Below are positions 1-10,083 of a DNA stretch of 64,000 nt, one piece after another (the first letter of the stretch is position 1; each line of letters begins with the position of its first letter). Below the pieces are notes generated by a model, which saw only the letters and a list, made by a program, of their open reading frames with translations, made no database searches and was not told where the DNA came from. The stretch spans positions 5,146,001 to 5,210,000 of the forward strand of contig NZ_CP025030.1 in assembly GCF_002812705.1 (NCBI RefSeq), given 5' to 3'. The stretch is from Achromobacter spanius. Lineage in GTDB: Bacteria; Pseudomonadota; Gammaproteobacteria; Burkholderiales; Burkholderiaceae_B. The translations under genes were made by a program, and so were the position numbers.

Positions 1-1363
1 CCTTGGCAAAGCGGCGCGTCAGCACCTGGCGCATGGCCGCATAATCATCGCCCGGGGTGATGCCGGCAATGTTGTAACGGCGGTAGAGCGAGGGCTGCAT
101 GTCGTGGTGTTCAAACACCACGCACGATGCTTGCGTGGCTTCGCCGGCCGTGTGGCTGATGTCGAAGCACTCGATGCGCAGCGCATCCAGCGCGGCTTCA
201 TCGGTGTCCAGGTCCAGTGCCTCGGCCAGCGCCAGCGTGCGGCCGGCGCGCGCGCCGGATTCGGTCAGCGCGCGGGCCAGCGCCATCTCGGCGTTCTTGC
301 CCGCCTGTTCCAGCCACGAACGACGCGCGCCCTGCGGACGGGTCAGCAGGCGCGATGGCCGCCCGCCCGCCTGTTCGATCAGCAGGTTGATCAGATCCGG
401 GTCGGGCAAGGCGTGCGAACAGACCAGCACGGGCGGCATGGCGTTGTCGGTGTAGTGCTGGGCGATAAAGGCCTCAAGCACCTGCGGCGCGGCTGCGCCT
501 TCGGCATGCGTCGGAAAGAAGGGTTTGTCGCCCAGATGGCGGCCACCGCGCACCATCGCCAGGTTCACGCAGACCTTGCCGCCCGCCACGGCCACCGCAA
601 TGATGTCGGTGTCTTCGCCGCTGGTGTTCTCCATGGTCTGCTGGTGCAAGACGCGCGCCAGCGAACCCATCTGGTCGCGCAGCGCGGCGGCTTCCTCAAA
701 GCGCAGTTCACCCGCCGCCTGCTGCATGCGCGCTTCGATTTCGCCCATGACTTCTTTGGCTTCGCCATTCAAGAAGCGCACCGCGCGCTGCACGTCGCGC
801 TCGTACTCCTGGGCCTCGATGGCGCCCACGCATGGCGCCGAACAGCGCCCGATCTGATGCAACAGACAGGGGCGCGAGCGGTTGGCGAAGACGGTGTCTT
901 CACAGGTGCGCAGGCGGAAGACTTTTTGCAGGATCTGGATCGTTTCGCGCACCGCCCAGGCGTTGGGGAACGGGCCAAAGTACTGGCCGCGCTTGTTGGT
1001 CGCGCCGCGATAGTAGGCAATGCGCGGCCACTCGTGGCCGGTGATCAGCAGATAGGGATAGGACTTGTCGTCGCGAAACAGGATGTTGTAGCGCGGCTTC
1101 AGGCTCTTGATGAGGTTGTTTTCCAGAATCAGCGCTTCGGCTTCCGAGCGCGTCACGGTGACCTCCAGCCGCGCCACTTTCGACACCATCTGGGCGATGC
1201 GGGGGCTGGCCAGGTTCTTCTGGAAATACGACGAGACGCGCTTCTTCAGGTCGCGCGCCTTGCCGACATACATGACTTCACCGGCTGCATCCAGGTGCCG
1301 GTAGACACCTGGAAGATGCGGCAGGTCAGACAGGAACGATTTGAGATTGAAGTCGTCGGGCAT
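1..1363 (-). CDS. uvrC: UvrABC excinuclease subunit C (3' end outside window)
   Basis: Nucleotide excision repair nuclease that makes the two incisions around a lesion bound by UvrB. About 454 codons are visible. The N-terminal GIY-YIG nuclease domain lies near residues 16-95 ([20 protein letters not shown]). The UvrB-binding UVR motif is near 204-239, and the RNase H-like second nuclease begins with ECFDISH, whose Asp is near residue 401. The C-terminal nuclease remainder and the helix-hairpin-helix domain lie beyond base 1. The start ATG at 1363 gives the usual family N terminus ([11 protein letters not shown]). The first 38 nt overlap the end of nagZ in another frame, so the two are probably translationally coupled. 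Identity is very secure. Confidence 0.97.
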   Translation of the reverse strand, partial: MPDDFNLKSFLSDLPHLPGVYRHLDAAGEVMYVGKARDLKKRVSSYFQKNLASPRIAQMVSKVARLEVTVTRSEAEALILENNLIKSLKPRYNILFRDDKSYPYLLITGHEWPRIAYYRGATNKRGQYFGPFPNAWAVRETIQILQKVFRLRTCEDTVFANRSRPCLLHQIGRCSAPCVGAIEAQEYERDVQRAVRFLNGEAKEVMGEIEARMQQAAGELRFEEAAALRDQMGSLARVLHQQTMENTSGEDTDIIAVAVAGGKVCVNLAMVRGGRHLGDKPFFPTHAEGAAAPQVLEAFIAQHYTDNAMPPVLVCSHALPDPDLINLLIEQAGGRPSRLLTRPQGARRSWLEQAGKNAEMALARALTESGARAGRTLALAEALDLDTDEAALDALRIECFDISHTAGEATQASCVVFEHHDMQPSLYRRYNIAGITPGDDYAAMRQVLTRRFAK

Positions 1364-2384
1364 TCTGATAACGGTGTTCGGCCTGCAAGGTATCCCAGTC
1401 GGGCGCATCGAAACGCGGCATCAGGCGGCGGATGCGTTCGACCGATTCGGGCGCGTGGTCGAACTTCAGGCGCGACAGCAAATCGTCGGCCAGATCCGGC
1501 CGGTTGCACACCAGCACCATGTCGCAACCGGCGTTGAGCGCCGCCTTGGCACGGGCCAGGATATCACCCGCCACCGACGCGCCTTCCATTGTCAGGTCGT
1601 CGGAAAACACCACGCCGTCATAGCCCAGGCGCTTGCGCAGGATGTCTTGCACCCACTTCCTGGAAAAGCCCGCCGGGTGCTTGTCCACCTTCGGGTAGAT
1701 CACGTGCGCGGGCATCACCGACGGCAGCACGGCGTCACCCAGCCAGGCGTAGGGCGCGGCGTCGTCCTTCAAGATGTCGTCCAGCTTGCGGGGGTCGACG
1801 GGAATTTCGTGGTGCGAGTCCGCACCCACGTAGCCGTGGCCCGGGAAGTGCTTGCCGCAGGCCGACATGCCGGCCAGCGCCAGGCCCTGGATCAGCGCGC
1901 GCGACAGCATCGTGACCACGCGCGAATCCGAATGGAAGGCCCGGTTGCCGATCACCTGGCTTGCGCCGTAGTCCAGGTCCAGCACCGGCGTGAAGCTCAT
2001 GTCCACGCCGCAGGCGCGCAGTTCGGCGGCCAGCACGTAGCCGGCCTCAGTCGCCAGGCGCATGGCCTGCAAGGGGTCACGGTCCCACAGCGTGCCCAGG
2101 TCGCGCATGGCGGGCAAGGCCGTGAAGCCGTCTTCGCGGAAGCGCTGCACGCGGCCACCCTCGTGGTCCACCAGGATCAGCAGCGGCTCCTTGCGGGCCG
2201 TGTGAATCTGGCGGGTCAGCTTGGTCAGTTGCTTGCGGCTTTCAAAATTACGGGCGAACAGAATCACGCCGCCCACCAGCGGGTGGCGCAGGCGGGTCTT
2301 TTCTTCTTTGGTCAGCGAGGTTCCCGCCACGTCGACCATCACGGGGCCGGGGGGCAGGACTACCTTGGATTTTTTCTTGGCCAT
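1326..2384 (-). CDS. nagZ: Beta-N-acetylhexosaminidase NagZ (GH3)
   Basis: Cytoplasmic glycosidase of peptidoglycan recycling that removes N-acetylglucosamine from anhydro-muropeptides. In many Gram-negatives the products feed AmpC-type beta-lactamase induction. The protein is 352 aa, normal for the single-domain bacterial family. The GH3 signature [17 protein letters not shown] supplies the catalytic His/Asp loop, and [11 protein letters not shown] supplies the nucleophile Asp. It lies in the order acpS-nagZ-uvrC, all on the minus strand, with 14 nt after acpS and a 38-nt overlap into uvrC. There is no signal peptide, as expected for NagZ. Confidence 0.97.
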   Translation of the reverse strand: MAKKKSKVVLPPGPVMVDVAGTSLTKEEKTRLRHPLVGGVILFARNFESRKQLTKLTRQIHTARKEPLLILVDHEGGRVQRFREDGFTALPAMRDLGTLWDRDPLQAMRLATEAGYVLAAELRACGVDMSFTPVLDLDYGASQVIGNRAFHSDSRVVTMLSRALIQGLALAGMSACGKHFPGHGYVGADSHHEIPVDPRKLDDILKDDAAPYAWLGDAVLPSVMPAHVIYPKVDKHPAGFSRKWVQDILRKRLGYDGVVFSDDLTMEGASVAGDILARAKAALNAGCDMVLVCNRPDLADDLLSRLKFDHAPESVERIRRLMPRFDAPDWDTLQAEHRYQNARRLQSQIVPV

Positions 2385-2398
2385 GAGGGGGTCCTAAT

Positions 2399-2866
2399 TC
2401 AGGGCTTGCGTTCGACCACCACATAGGCGGCGGCCATATCGGATTCGTCGGTGATGGACACATGCGCCGCGCCGAACCGTTGACCATACCAGTCTTGCAG
2501 TTCAGGCGCGATGACCAGCACCGGGCGCCCGCCCGGCGCGTTCAGCGTCTGCACGCGCCGCCACGTCATGGGCATGCGCATGCCCAAGCCGATGGCCTTG
2601 GAAAACGCTTCCTTGGCGGCAAAGCGGGTCGCCAGAAAGCGCACGCCGCGCACCGGGTCACGGGCACGGCGCGCATGGAATTTTTGCAGTTCTTCGGTGC
2701 CCAGGATCTTTTCCGCGAACCGGTCGCCGTGCCGTTCCAGCGCACGTTCAATCCGGTCGATGCGCAGCAGGTCCATGCCGATGCCGGCGATGGCGCCGGC
2801 CGCGGCGGGGGCTGCGGTGGGGGCCGCGCTGGGAACTGCGGCGGGAGCCTTGGAGGAATCAGACAT
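2399..2866 (-). CDS. acpS: Holo-[acyl-carrier-protein] synthase
   Basis: Transfers 4'-phosphopantetheine from CoA to acyl carrier protein. The family motifs [13 protein letters not shown] and [12 protein letters not shown] carry the Mg-binding Asp and Glu. The ATG at 2866 is preferred because AGGTGA sits 5 nt upstream of it; a GTG at 2875 would overlap that ribosome-binding site. The 155-aa product is longer than the usual ~125 aa because an Ala/Pro-rich stretch of about 30 residues precedes the conserved GIGMDL. The gene follows pdxJ, the classical pdxJ-acpS arrangement. Confidence 0.96.
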   Translation of the reverse strand: MSDSSKAPAAVPSAAPTAAPAAAGAIAGIGMDLLRIDRIERALERHGDRFAEKILGTEELQKFHARRARDPVRGVRFLATRFAAKEAFSKAIGLGMRMPMTWRRVQTLNAPGGRPVLVIAPELQDWYGQRFGAAHVSITDESDMAAAYVVVERKP

Positions 2867-2936
2867 AAACGTCACCTAAAAACAGCGTCACGGGAGGCGT
2901 GACGCAAGGTGGTGGCATCCGTCATCCGGCCAGCGG

Positions 2937-3677
2937 TCACAGGCCGCGCAGCGCTTGCAGGCGTGCCTGCACCATCACCGCCTTCATGTCGCGAACCGCT
3001 TTTTCCCAGCCGTCGAACACCGCCTGCGCCACGATGGCGTGGCCGATGTTCAGTTCAGAGACACCGTCAATGGCGGCCACCGGGGCCACGTTGCCCAGGT
3101 GCAGGCCATGGCCGGCGTTCACGCGCAAGCCATGGCGAAGCCCTTCAGCCACTGCCAGCCGGATGCGTTGCAGCTCGGCTTCGGCCGCGTCGCCCTGCGC
3201 TTCCGCATAGGCGCCGGTATGCAGTTCGATGACCGTGGCGCCGGTCTTGGCCGCCGCGGCGATCTGCACCGGGTCCGGGTCTATGAACAGGGACACACGT
3301 ATGCCCGCTTCGACCAGCAGGCCCACGGCGTCCGTCACGGAGTCCATGGCGCCCGCCACTTCCAGGCCGCCTTCGGTGGTGAGCTCGGTGCGCTTTTCGG
3401 GCACCAGGCAAACGTCCTGCGGTTTGACGGCGCAGGCAATTTCCAGCATTTCCGCCGTAATCGCGCATTCCAGGTTCATGCGCGTGCGCAGTTGCGGACG
3501 AATCGCGTACACGTCGGCGTCCTGGATATGACGCCGGTCTTCACGCAGATGCAGCGTGATGAGGTCGGCGCCGGCGTCCTCCGCGCGCAGCGCGGCGGCC
3601 ACCGGGTCCGGGTACGCCGTATGGCGTTGTTGCCGCAAGGTGGCAACGTGATCGATATTTACACCAAGTTCTATCAT
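2937..3677 (-). CDS. pdxJ: Pyridoxine 5'-phosphate synthase
   Basis: Condenses 1-deoxyxylulose 5-phosphate with 3-amino-2-oxopropyl phosphate in DXP-dependent vitamin B6 synthesis. The 246-aa protein starts with the invariant [16 protein letters not shown] and contains RRHIQDADV, the ECAIT strand, [14 protein letters not shown] and [11 protein letters not shown], covering the TIM-barrel active site. Length and start are typical. Its ATG overlaps the stop codon of the upstream outer membrane factor by 4 nt, so pdxJ can be translated from the efflux transcript, which is unusual. The acpS start lies 70 nt downstream. Confidence 0.98.
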   Translation of the reverse strand: MIELGVNIDHVATLRQQRHTAYPDPVAAALRAEDAGADLITLHLREDRRHIQDADVYAIRPQLRTRMNLECAITAEMLEIACAVKPQDVCLVPEKRTELTTEGGLEVAGAMDSVTDAVGLLVEAGIRVSLFIDPDPVQIAAAAKTGATVIELHTGAYAEAQGDAAEAELQRIRLAVAEGLRHGLRVNAGHGLHLGNVAPVAAIDGVSELNIGHAIVAQAVFDGWEKAVRDMKAVMVQARLQALRGL

Positions 3678-5191
3678 TGCGTGGTCGTCGACACTTTGGT
3701 CGGTTCTTTCGTGGTTTCTTCCCAGCCGCCGCCCAAGGCCTTGTAGAGCTCCACGCGGTTGATCAGCGCGGCCAGACCCGTCTGCACCAGCGACAACTGG
3801 GCATTGAAGAAGTCTACCTGCGCGGTCTGCACCTGCAAGTAGCTGTCGATGCCGTTGGTATAGCGCAGGTTCGACAGTTCCAGGGTGCGGGAAGACGATT
3901 CCTGCAAGGCGCGTTGGGCGTCCAACTGCGCGCCGTAGGTGGCTTCGCCCGCCAGCGCGTCGGACACTTCCCGGAACGCCTGCTGGATGGTCTGCTCGTA
4001 TTGCGCCACGGCGATGTTGTCGCGCGCCTTCGCCAGGTTCAGCCCTTCACGGATCGAGCCGCCGGCAAACAGCGGGGTCGTGATGGACGGCGAGAAGCTC
4101 CAATAACCCTGGCCGCCCTTGAATAGATCACCCAAGGACGGACTGGCCACGCCCAACAGGCCGGTCAGGGAAATCGTCGGGAAGAACGCCGCGCGGGCCG
4201 CGCCGATGTTGGCGTTGGCCGACCGCAGCTGGTTTTCCGCCGCCAGAATGTCGGGGCGCCGTTCAAGCAGGTCGGAAGGCAGGCCCGACGGCACGGTGGC
4301 CAGCAACTGGTCGCGGCCAAACGTGGCGGGCGGCGGCAGGTCTGCGGGCAAGGGCGCGCCCACCAGCAACACCAGCGCGTTCAGCGCCTGGGCACGAGCC
4401 CGGGCCAATTGAGCCAGGTCCGACGACGCCGTATCCAGCAGCGTCTTGGACTGGTTCAGGTCCAGTTCGGAGGCCACGCCGCCGTCAAAGCGGCGCTTGA
4501 CCAGGTCATAGGACTCCTGGCGCGACGCCAACGTGCGCTGCGTCAGGTCCAGCTGGACTTCGGCCGCGCGCAGGTTGAAGTACGCCTGCGCAACAGAACC
4601 GACCAGCGTGATCTGCACGGTCTTTTGCGCCTGCTCGGTCGACAGGTACTGCTGGTACGCCGCTTCCGACAGGTTGCGCAGCCGGCCGAACAGATCGATT
4701 TCAAACGTCGTCAGGCCGATGCCGGCCTGGTACGAGCTGGAAATCGAGCTGGAATCCGGCCCACCCGCGCGCATGTTGGCCGGCAGATGCTGACGCTGGC
4801 CCTGGATGCCGGCGCCGATGCTGGGCCACTGCGCGCCGCGCTGAACGCCATACTGGGCACGCGCTTCTTCCACGCGCTGCACCGCCACGCGCAGGTCGCG
4901 GTTGTTGACGAGCGACAGCGAGATCAGGCTTTGCAGACGCGGGTCGCGGAAAAATTCGCGCCAGCCCAAATCGGCGGCGGGTATGCCGGCTTCGGGCACG
5001 ACCGCCGAGGCCGGCTGCGACCCGAGCGACGTGGGGTTGTTGTAGCCGCCGTACTGCACCTTGGGCTGATCGGGCCAGACGCCCGTGACCGGTGCGTCGG
5101 GACGCTTGTAGTCGGGCGCCAGCGAGCAGCCGGCCAACGCCACCGCCACGAAGGCGGACAGGGCGGATTGCTTGATCATCAGGGCTTTCAT
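3674..5191 (-). CDS. RND efflux outer membrane factor (OprM/NodT-type lipoprotein)
   Basis: Trimeric outer membrane channel for the tripartite pump encoded just upstream. The 505-aa precursor has a signal peptide and lipobox (VALAGC), then the start of the mature chain ([12 protein letters not shown]), and two internally related OEP repeats forming the alpha-helical barrel. The motif [41 protein letters not shown], read here in segments, is characteristic of OprM/CusC-like proteins. The start overlaps the stop of the inner membrane transporter by 4 nt and the end overlaps the pdxJ start by 4 nt. It resembles the OprM/AxyM group known from Pseudomonas and Achromobacter, but the exact orthologue was not verified. 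Confidence 0.95.
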   Translation of the reverse strand: MKALMIKQSALSAFVAVALAGCSLAPDYKRPDAPVTGVWPDQPKVQYGGYNNPTSLGSQPASAVVPEAGIPAADLGWREFFRDPRLQSLISLSLVNNRDLRVAVQRVEEARAQYGVQRGAQWPSIGAGIQGQRQHLPANMRAGGPDSSSISSSYQAGIGLTTFEIDLFGRLRNLSEAAYQQYLSTEQAQKTVQITLVGSVAQAYFNLRAAEVQLDLTQRTLASRQESYDLVKRRFDGGVASELDLNQSKTLLDTASSDLAQLARARAQALNALVLLVGAPLPADLPPPATFGRDQLLATVPSGLPSDLLERRPDILAAENQLRSANANIGAARAAFFPTISLTGLLGVASPSLGDLFKGGQGYWSFSPSITTPLFAGGSIREGLNLAKARDNIAVAQYEQTIQQAFREVSDALAGEATYGAQLDAQRALQESSSRTLELSNLRYTNGIDSYLQVQTAQVDFFNAQLSLVQTGLAALINRVELYKALGGGWEETTKEPTKVSTTTQ

Positions 5192-8100
5192 GCCTTGCCC
5201 TCCGGGCCACCATTGGGTTGTACGGGGGTGTATCCCGCTTCTGCGTCGGGCTGGCCGCCGGCCGCCTTCTTGGCCGCCTGCTCTTCTTCCCAGGCCTTCA
5301 GTTCGGCGCCCAGCAGGCGCGGGCGGGTCTTGAACAGGCCCAGAACCACCACGAAGAAGGTCGGCACGAAGATCACGGCGAACGGCGTGGCGGCGAGCAT
5401 GCCGCCCAACACGCCCAGGCCCACCGCGCGCTGGCTGGCGGCGCCCGCGCCGGTGGCCATGGCCAGCGGCACCACGCCCAGGATGAACGCCAGCGACGTC
5501 ATCAAGATCGGCCGGAACCGCAGCCTGGCCGCTTCCACCGCGGACTCGTACAGCCCCATGCCCCGGGCGTACTGATCCTTGGCGAACTCCACGATAAGAA
5601 TGGCGTTCTTGGCCGCCAGGCCGATCACGGTCACCATGCCCACCTGGAAGTACACGTCGTTGGACATGCCCAGCGCGCTGACCAGCGCCACGGCGCCCAG
5701 CATGCCCAGCGGCACCACCAGCATGACCGACAGCGGAATGGCCCAGCTTTCATACAGCGCGGCCAACACCAGGAACACAATCAGCAGCGACAGGCCCATC
5801 AGGATAGGCGCCTGGTTGCCGGCTTGCCGTTCCTGGTAGGACAGACCCGTCCATTCGTAGCCGAAGCCTTGCGGCAACTGCGCCACCAGGTTCTGCATTT
5901 CTTCCATGGCCTGGCCCGTGGTGTAGCCCGCGGCGGCGGCGCCGCCGATACGCATGGACTCGTAGCTGTTGTAGCGCACCACCTGCACCGGGCCCTGGAC
6001 CCACTCGGCCGACACGAAGGTCGACAAGGGCACCATGCCGCCCTGGCCGTTGCGCGCGTTCAGCTTCAGGACGTCGGACAACTGCATACGATACGGCGCA
6101 TCCGCCTGCACCCAGATGTTCTGCATCCGGCCCATGTTGGGGAACTTGCTCAGGTAGGCCGAACCGACTGCCGTCGAAATCAGCGATGCCGCTTCATTGA
6201 AGTCCACGCCCAAGGCGGCGGCCTTGTCACGGTCAATGTTCAGCGTCAGTTGCGTGCCGGCCGCCAGGCCGGTGATACGCACCTGCGACAGCACCGGGCT
6301 CTTCATCGCCATGCCCATGAGTTGGCCCGTCGCGGCGGCAAGCGCCGCGGAACCGGCCGCGCCCCGGTCTTGCAGACGCAAGTCGAAACCGGTGGCGTTA
6401 CCCAGGGACGAAATGGCCGGCGGCACCAGGGTGAACACCTGCGCATCGTGGATGCCCATCAACTGCTTCTGGAAGGCATTGAAGGCAATGGCGCCCGCGG
6501 AATCCTGCTTCTCTTTCCGGTCCTTGAAGTCTTTCAGGGTGGTGAACGCAATGGCCGCGTTCAGGCCGTTACCGTTAAAGCTGAAGCCCTGCACGGCGAT
6601 GATGTTCTCGACGGCGGGAATGTTGCGGAAGTATTCCTCGACCTGTTCGATCACCTCGACCGTGCGGTTGGCGCTGGCGCCCGTGGGCAGTTCGATGTTG
6701 CTGATGACGTAGCCCTGATCTTCCTCGGGCAGGAACGACGACGGCAGGCGCAGGTACAACCAGCCCAGCAGCAGCACCAATACCAGGAAGGCCAGCATCA
6801 TGCGGCCACCCTTGTGCAGAATGCGCGACACCCAGTTCTGGTAACCGTGGGTGGTGGCGTCGAACTTGCGGTTGAACCAGCCGAAAAAGCCCTTTTTCTC
6901 GTCGTGGTGCCCCTTGGCCACCGGCTTGAGGATGGTGGCGCACAAGGCCGGCGTGAAGGTCAGCGCCAGCAGGGCCGAGAAGAAGATCGACACGGCCATG
7001 GCCACCGAGAACTGGCGGTAGATCACGCCCACGGACCCGCTCATGAAGGCCAGCGGCAAGAACACCGTGACCAGCACCAGCGTGATACCGATAATGGCGC
7101 CGCTGATCTGCGGCATGGCTTTCTTGGTGGCCTCTTTGGGCGGCAAGCCCTCGGTGGCCATGATGCGTTCAACGTTTTCGACGACCACGATGGCATCGTC
7201 CACCAGAATCCCGATGGCAAGCACCATCGCGAACATGGTCAGCACGTTGATGGAAAAGCCCAGCCCCAGCATCACCGCGAACGACCCCAGCATGGCCACC
7301 GGAACGACCAGCGCGGGAATCAGCGTGTAGCGCACGTTCTGCAGGAACAGGTACATCACCAGGAACACCAGCACCATGGCTTCAGCCAGGGTGTGCAGCA
7401 CCTGTTCGATCGACACCTTTACGTAGGGCGCGGTGTCGTAGGGAATGGCGTACTGGATGTTGCCCGGGAAGTACTTGGACAGTTCTTCCATCTGCTGGCG
7501 CACGCCCTGGGCGGTGGCCAGCGCGTTGGCGTCCGGCGACAGCACAATGGCGAAGGCCGCCGTCGGCTTGCCGTTCAAGCGGGCGCCGAACTGGTAGTTG
7601 TCGGCGCCGACTTCAATGCGGGCGACGTCGCGCAGCAGCACCTTGGAACCATCGGTGTTGGCGCGCAGCACGATCTTGCCGAAGCCGTCCACGGTGCTCA
7701 GCTGACCATTGGCCGTGACCGTGGCCGTGATGCGTTGCGATTCCGGGTTGGGCGGCGCGCCGATGCTGCCGCCCGAGATCAGGACGTTCTGGGCCGCGAT
7801 GGCCTGGTTGACCTCGTTCATGCTCAGGTTGAAGCCCACCAGCTTGGCGGGGTCTACCCAGACACGCATGGCGCGCGGCGCCGCGAACAACTGGAACTGG
7901 CCCACGCCTGCCACGCGCGAGACCGGGTTCTGCACGTTGCGCGTGATGTAGTCGGCCAGCGCCGTCTGGTCCAGCGAGCCATCCTCGGACGACAGCGTCA
8001 CGATCATCAGGAAGCCGGTACTGGTCTGCTCGTATTGCAGGCCCTGCTGCTGCACGGCGGAAGGCAACTGCGCAATCACGTTCGACACGCGGTTCTGCAC

Positions 8101-8418
8101 GTCAACCTGAGCCAGGTCTGGGTTGGTGCCCGGCGCGAAGGTGGCGGTGATGGTGGCCGTGCCGTAGGAATCGCTGACCGACTCGTAGTAGATCAGGCCC
8201 TTGGCGCCGTTGAGTTTGTCTTCGATGATGCTGGTGACTGATTCCGCCACCTCATTCGCCGAAGCGCCAGGGTAAGTGGCGGTGATCGTGATGGCCGGCG
8301 GGGCCACGTCCGGGTATTGCGCCACCGGCATGTTCGGGATGGCCAACACCCCGGCCAGCAGAATGAACAGGGCGACTACCCAGGCGAAAATTGGTCGATC
8401 AATAAAAAATTGCGGCAT
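5188..8418 (-). CDS. RND multidrug efflux inner membrane transporter (HAE1 family)
   Basis: Proton-driven drug pump of the AcrB/MexB type, 1076 aa with the usual two-fold repeat of 6 TM helices plus large periplasmic loops. It begins with the family hallmark FFIDRPIFAWVVALFI. The proton-relay acidic pair is in GILVDDAIVVVENVERI and the relay Lys in GLAAKNAILIVEFA. The C terminus is a hydrophilic, Pro/Gly-rich tail of about 50 residues. It sits between the adaptor gene (65-nt gap containing a hairpin) and the outer membrane factor (4-nt overlap). MexB-like pumps of Achromobacter are called AxyB; membership in that group is plausible but unproven. Confidence 0.97.
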   Translation of the reverse strand: MPQFFIDRPIFAWVVALFILLAGVLAIPNMPVAQYPDVAPPAITITATYPGASANEVAESVTSIIEDKLNGAKGLIYYESVSDSYGTATITATFAPGTNPDLAQVDVQNRVSNVIAQLPSAVQQQGLQYEQTSTGFLMIVTLSSEDGSLDQTALADYITRNVQNPVSRVAGVGQFQLFAAPRAMRVWVDPAKLVGFNLSMNEVNQAIAAQNVLISGGSIGAPPNPESQRITATVTANGQLSTVDGFGKIVLRANTDGSKVLLRDVARIEVGADNYQFGARLNGKPTAAFAIVLSPDANALATAQGVRQQMEELSKYFPGNIQYAIPYDTAPYVKVSIEQVLHTLAEAMVLVFLVMYLFLQNVRYTLIPALVVPVAMLGSFAVMLGLGFSINVLTMFAMVLAIGILVDDAIVVVENVERIMATEGLPPKEATKKAMPQISGAIIGITLVLVTVFLPLAFMSGSVGVIYRQFSVAMAVSIFFSALLALTFTPALCATILKPVAKGHHDEKKGFFGWFNRKFDATTHGYQNWVSRILHKGGRMMLAFLVLVLLLGWLYLRLPSSFLPEEDQGYVISNIELPTGASANRTVEVIEQVEEYFRNIPAVENIIAVQGFSFNGNGLNAAIAFTTLKDFKDRKEKQDSAGAIAFNAFQKQLMGIHDAQVFTLVPPAISSLGNATGFDLRLQDRGAAGSAALAAATGQLMGMAMKSPVLSQVRITGLAAGTQLTLNIDRDKAAALGVDFNEAASLISTAVGSAYLSKFPNMGRMQNIWVQADAPYRMQLSDVLKLNARNGQGGMVPLSTFVSAEWVQGPVQVVRYNSYESMRIGGAAAAGYTTGQAMEEMQNLVAQLPQGFGYEWTGLSYQERQAGNQAPILMGLSLLIVFLVLAALYESWAIPLSVMLVVPLGMLGAVALVSALGMSNDVYFQVGMVTVIGLAAKNAILIVEFAKDQYARGMGLYESAVEAARLRFRPILMTSLAFILGVVPLAMATGAGAASQRAVGLGVLGGMLAATPFAVIFVPTFFVVVLGLFKTRPRLLGAELKAWEEEQAAKKAAGGQPDAEAGYTPVQPNGGPEGKA

Positions 8419-8455
8419 GTGGGCTGACTCTGAAAGCGATGCTCACCAAAGAGGA

Positions 8456-8478
8456 ACGCGGCGCTTGTGACGCCGCGT
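8456..8478 (-). other. Intercistronic hairpin in the RND operon
   Basis: Perfect 8-bp inverted repeat (ACGCGGCG / CGCCGCGT) with a 7-nt loop in the 65-nt gap between the adaptor stop and the transporter start. There is no T-run, so it is more likely an mRNA-stability or partial-attenuation hairpin than a full terminator. Confidence 0.5.
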
Positions 8479-8483
8479 GCCGC

Positions 8484-9794
8484 TTACGATTTCTGGCCTG
8501 CGGCCTTGTCCTGCTGAGCGGGCTCGGCAGGCTTGGACGGATCAACCGGCGCGGCGGGCTGGCCGCCAGGCTGGGGGCTGGGCTGTGCGCCGGGTTGTGC
8601 ACCGGATTGGGCCGCGGGTTGGCCTGCGGGTTGACCTGGTTTAGGCGCCGCGCCGTTCTTGGTCCATTGGCTGACCTGCACGGGCGCGCCCGGACGGATC
8701 TTCTGGAAGCCTTCCACCACGACCACGTCGCCGGCATTCAGGCCGCTGGTGATCAACCAGTTGCTGCCCAGCGCGCCGCCGGTGGTGACGGGCAACTGTT
8801 GAATCTTGTTGTCCTTGACCAGCATCAGGCTTTGCGAACCGTCGGCGGTGCGTTGCAGCGCCTGCTGCGGCACCATCAGCGCCTTGTCGTCCACGCCCTG
8901 CTCCAGGCGCACCCGCACATACATGCCGGGCAGCAAGATGCCATCGGGGTTGGGCACTTCGGCACGCAGGTTCACCTGGCCCGTGGACGGATCCACGGTA
9001 ATGCCGGTGAACAGCAGCTTGCCGGGGTGCTCGTATTCCGAGCCGTCTTCCAGCACGACCATGGCGCGGGCGGTGTCCTTGCCCACTTGCTGCAGCTTGC
9101 CGCTGGCAAACGCGCGGCGCAACGAGGCCAGTTCAGCGGTGGACTGGGTGAAGTCCACGTAGATCGGGTCAAGTTGCTGCACGGTGGCCATCTGCGTGGC
9201 CGAGGTGGATTCCACCAGCGCGCCTTCGGTGACCAGCGGCTTGCCGATGCGGCCCGTGATGGGCGAGGTGACGTCGGTATAGCCCAGGTTGATGGCGGCG
9301 TTGTCTTGCGCGGCCTTCGCGGCGGCGACGGTGGCGTCGGCCTGCCGGAACGAGGCCACGGCGTTGTCGTATTCCTGCTTGCTGACCGCGTTGGCCTTCA
9401 CCAGCGGCGGGGCGTAGCGGTCGGCCAGCAGCTTGGCGCTGAACAGGTTCGCCTGCGCCTGCTTCAGTTGCGCCGTGGCCTGATCGTAGGCGGCTTTGTA
9501 GGGCGCCGGATCGATCTTGAACAGCAGTTGGTTTTCCTTGACGTCGCCACCTTGCTCGAAGGTGATCTTCTGCACGATGCCGGTCACGCGCGCGCGGATT
9601 TGCGCATCGCGCACGGCATCCACGCGGCCAGGCAGTTCAGAAACGATGGGCGCGCGCTCAGGCTGAACGGTAATGACGCTGACCTGAGGCATGCCCGGGT
9701 TCATATGCGGCTCTTCTCCGCATCCCGCCAACAGCAGCGCGAGGATGCCACCGGAAACAGCCAGACCTGAAACACGTTTAGGCAAAAACCGCAT
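8484..9794 (-). CDS. RND efflux periplasmic adaptor (membrane fusion lipoprotein)
   Basis: Links the inner membrane pump to the outer membrane channel. The ATG at 9794 is chosen because MRFLPKRVSGLAVSGG leads straight into a lipobox (LLLAGC), and because G-rich sequence lies just upstream; an upstream start would put 16 residues before the signal peptide. The 436-aa product has the biotinyl-lipoyl-like region, a coiled-coil hairpin (DQATAQLKQAQANLFSAKLLADRY) and the beta-barrel/membrane-proximal domains of HlyD/AcrA proteins. The last ~55 residues are a Pro/Gln/Ala-rich, probably disordered tail. It is the first gene of the pump operon. Confidence 0.95.
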   Translation of the reverse strand: MRFLPKRVSGLAVSGGILALLLAGCGEEPHMNPGMPQVSVITVQPERAPIVSELPGRVDAVRDAQIRARVTGIVQKITFEQGGDVKENQLLFKIDPAPYKAAYDQATAQLKQAQANLFSAKLLADRYAPPLVKANAVSKQEYDNAVASFRQADATVAAAKAAQDNAAINLGYTDVTSPITGRIGKPLVTEGALVESTSATQMATVQQLDPIYVDFTQSTAELASLRRAFASGKLQQVGKDTARAMVVLEDGSEYEHPGKLLFTGITVDPSTGQVNLRAEVPNPDGILLPGMYVRVRLEQGVDDKALMVPQQALQRTADGSQSLMLVKDNKIQQLPVTTGGALGSNWLITSGLNAGDVVVVEGFQKIRPGAPVQVSQWTKNGAAPKPGQPAGQPAAQSGAQPGAQPSPQPGGQPAAPVDPSKPAEPAQQDKAAGQKS

Positions 9795-9988
9795 TGAAAC
9801 CCCCGCGTAAGCGTAGTGAACCGCTTCAGTTAATCGCATCAATCATTACGCATCGATCGGCAGAATCAGGCTGACGAATCATCAAGCGCGCCCGCGTCAA
9901 CCATGACGGTCAAACACGACCTCCCGCGATCAACCTCGGTCAGGCGCTATCAAACCAAGCCTAAACATCAGCCACGACACGTAAACAG

Positions 9989-10014
9989 CCCAATAATGTA
10001 ACTCAGTTATTGGG
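9989..10014. promoter_or_regulatory. Palindromic site upstream of the efflux adaptor gene
   Basis: Perfect 8-bp inverted repeat CCCAATAA / TTATTGGG with a 10-bp spacer, about 195 nt upstream of the adaptor ATG, in the 289-nt gap that follows the winged-helix regulator. The AT-rich surroundings suit a promoter. It is a candidate operator for the pump or a weak hairpin. The rest of 9795-10083 shows no other gene. Confidence 0.4.
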
Positions 10015-10083
10015 GAAATTACGTATTTTTCGGCCGCTTAAACGATGCATGGCGCTGCATTAGGAGACAAACCGGTAAGCGCC

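Noticed and set aside
5218..8241. 1007-codon open frame on the plus strand opposite the RND transporter
   Set aside because: High-GC codon bias leaves the antisense frame open; its translation is rich in His, Gln, Arg and Gly and has no family motif, while the minus-strand reading is a perfect RND protein.
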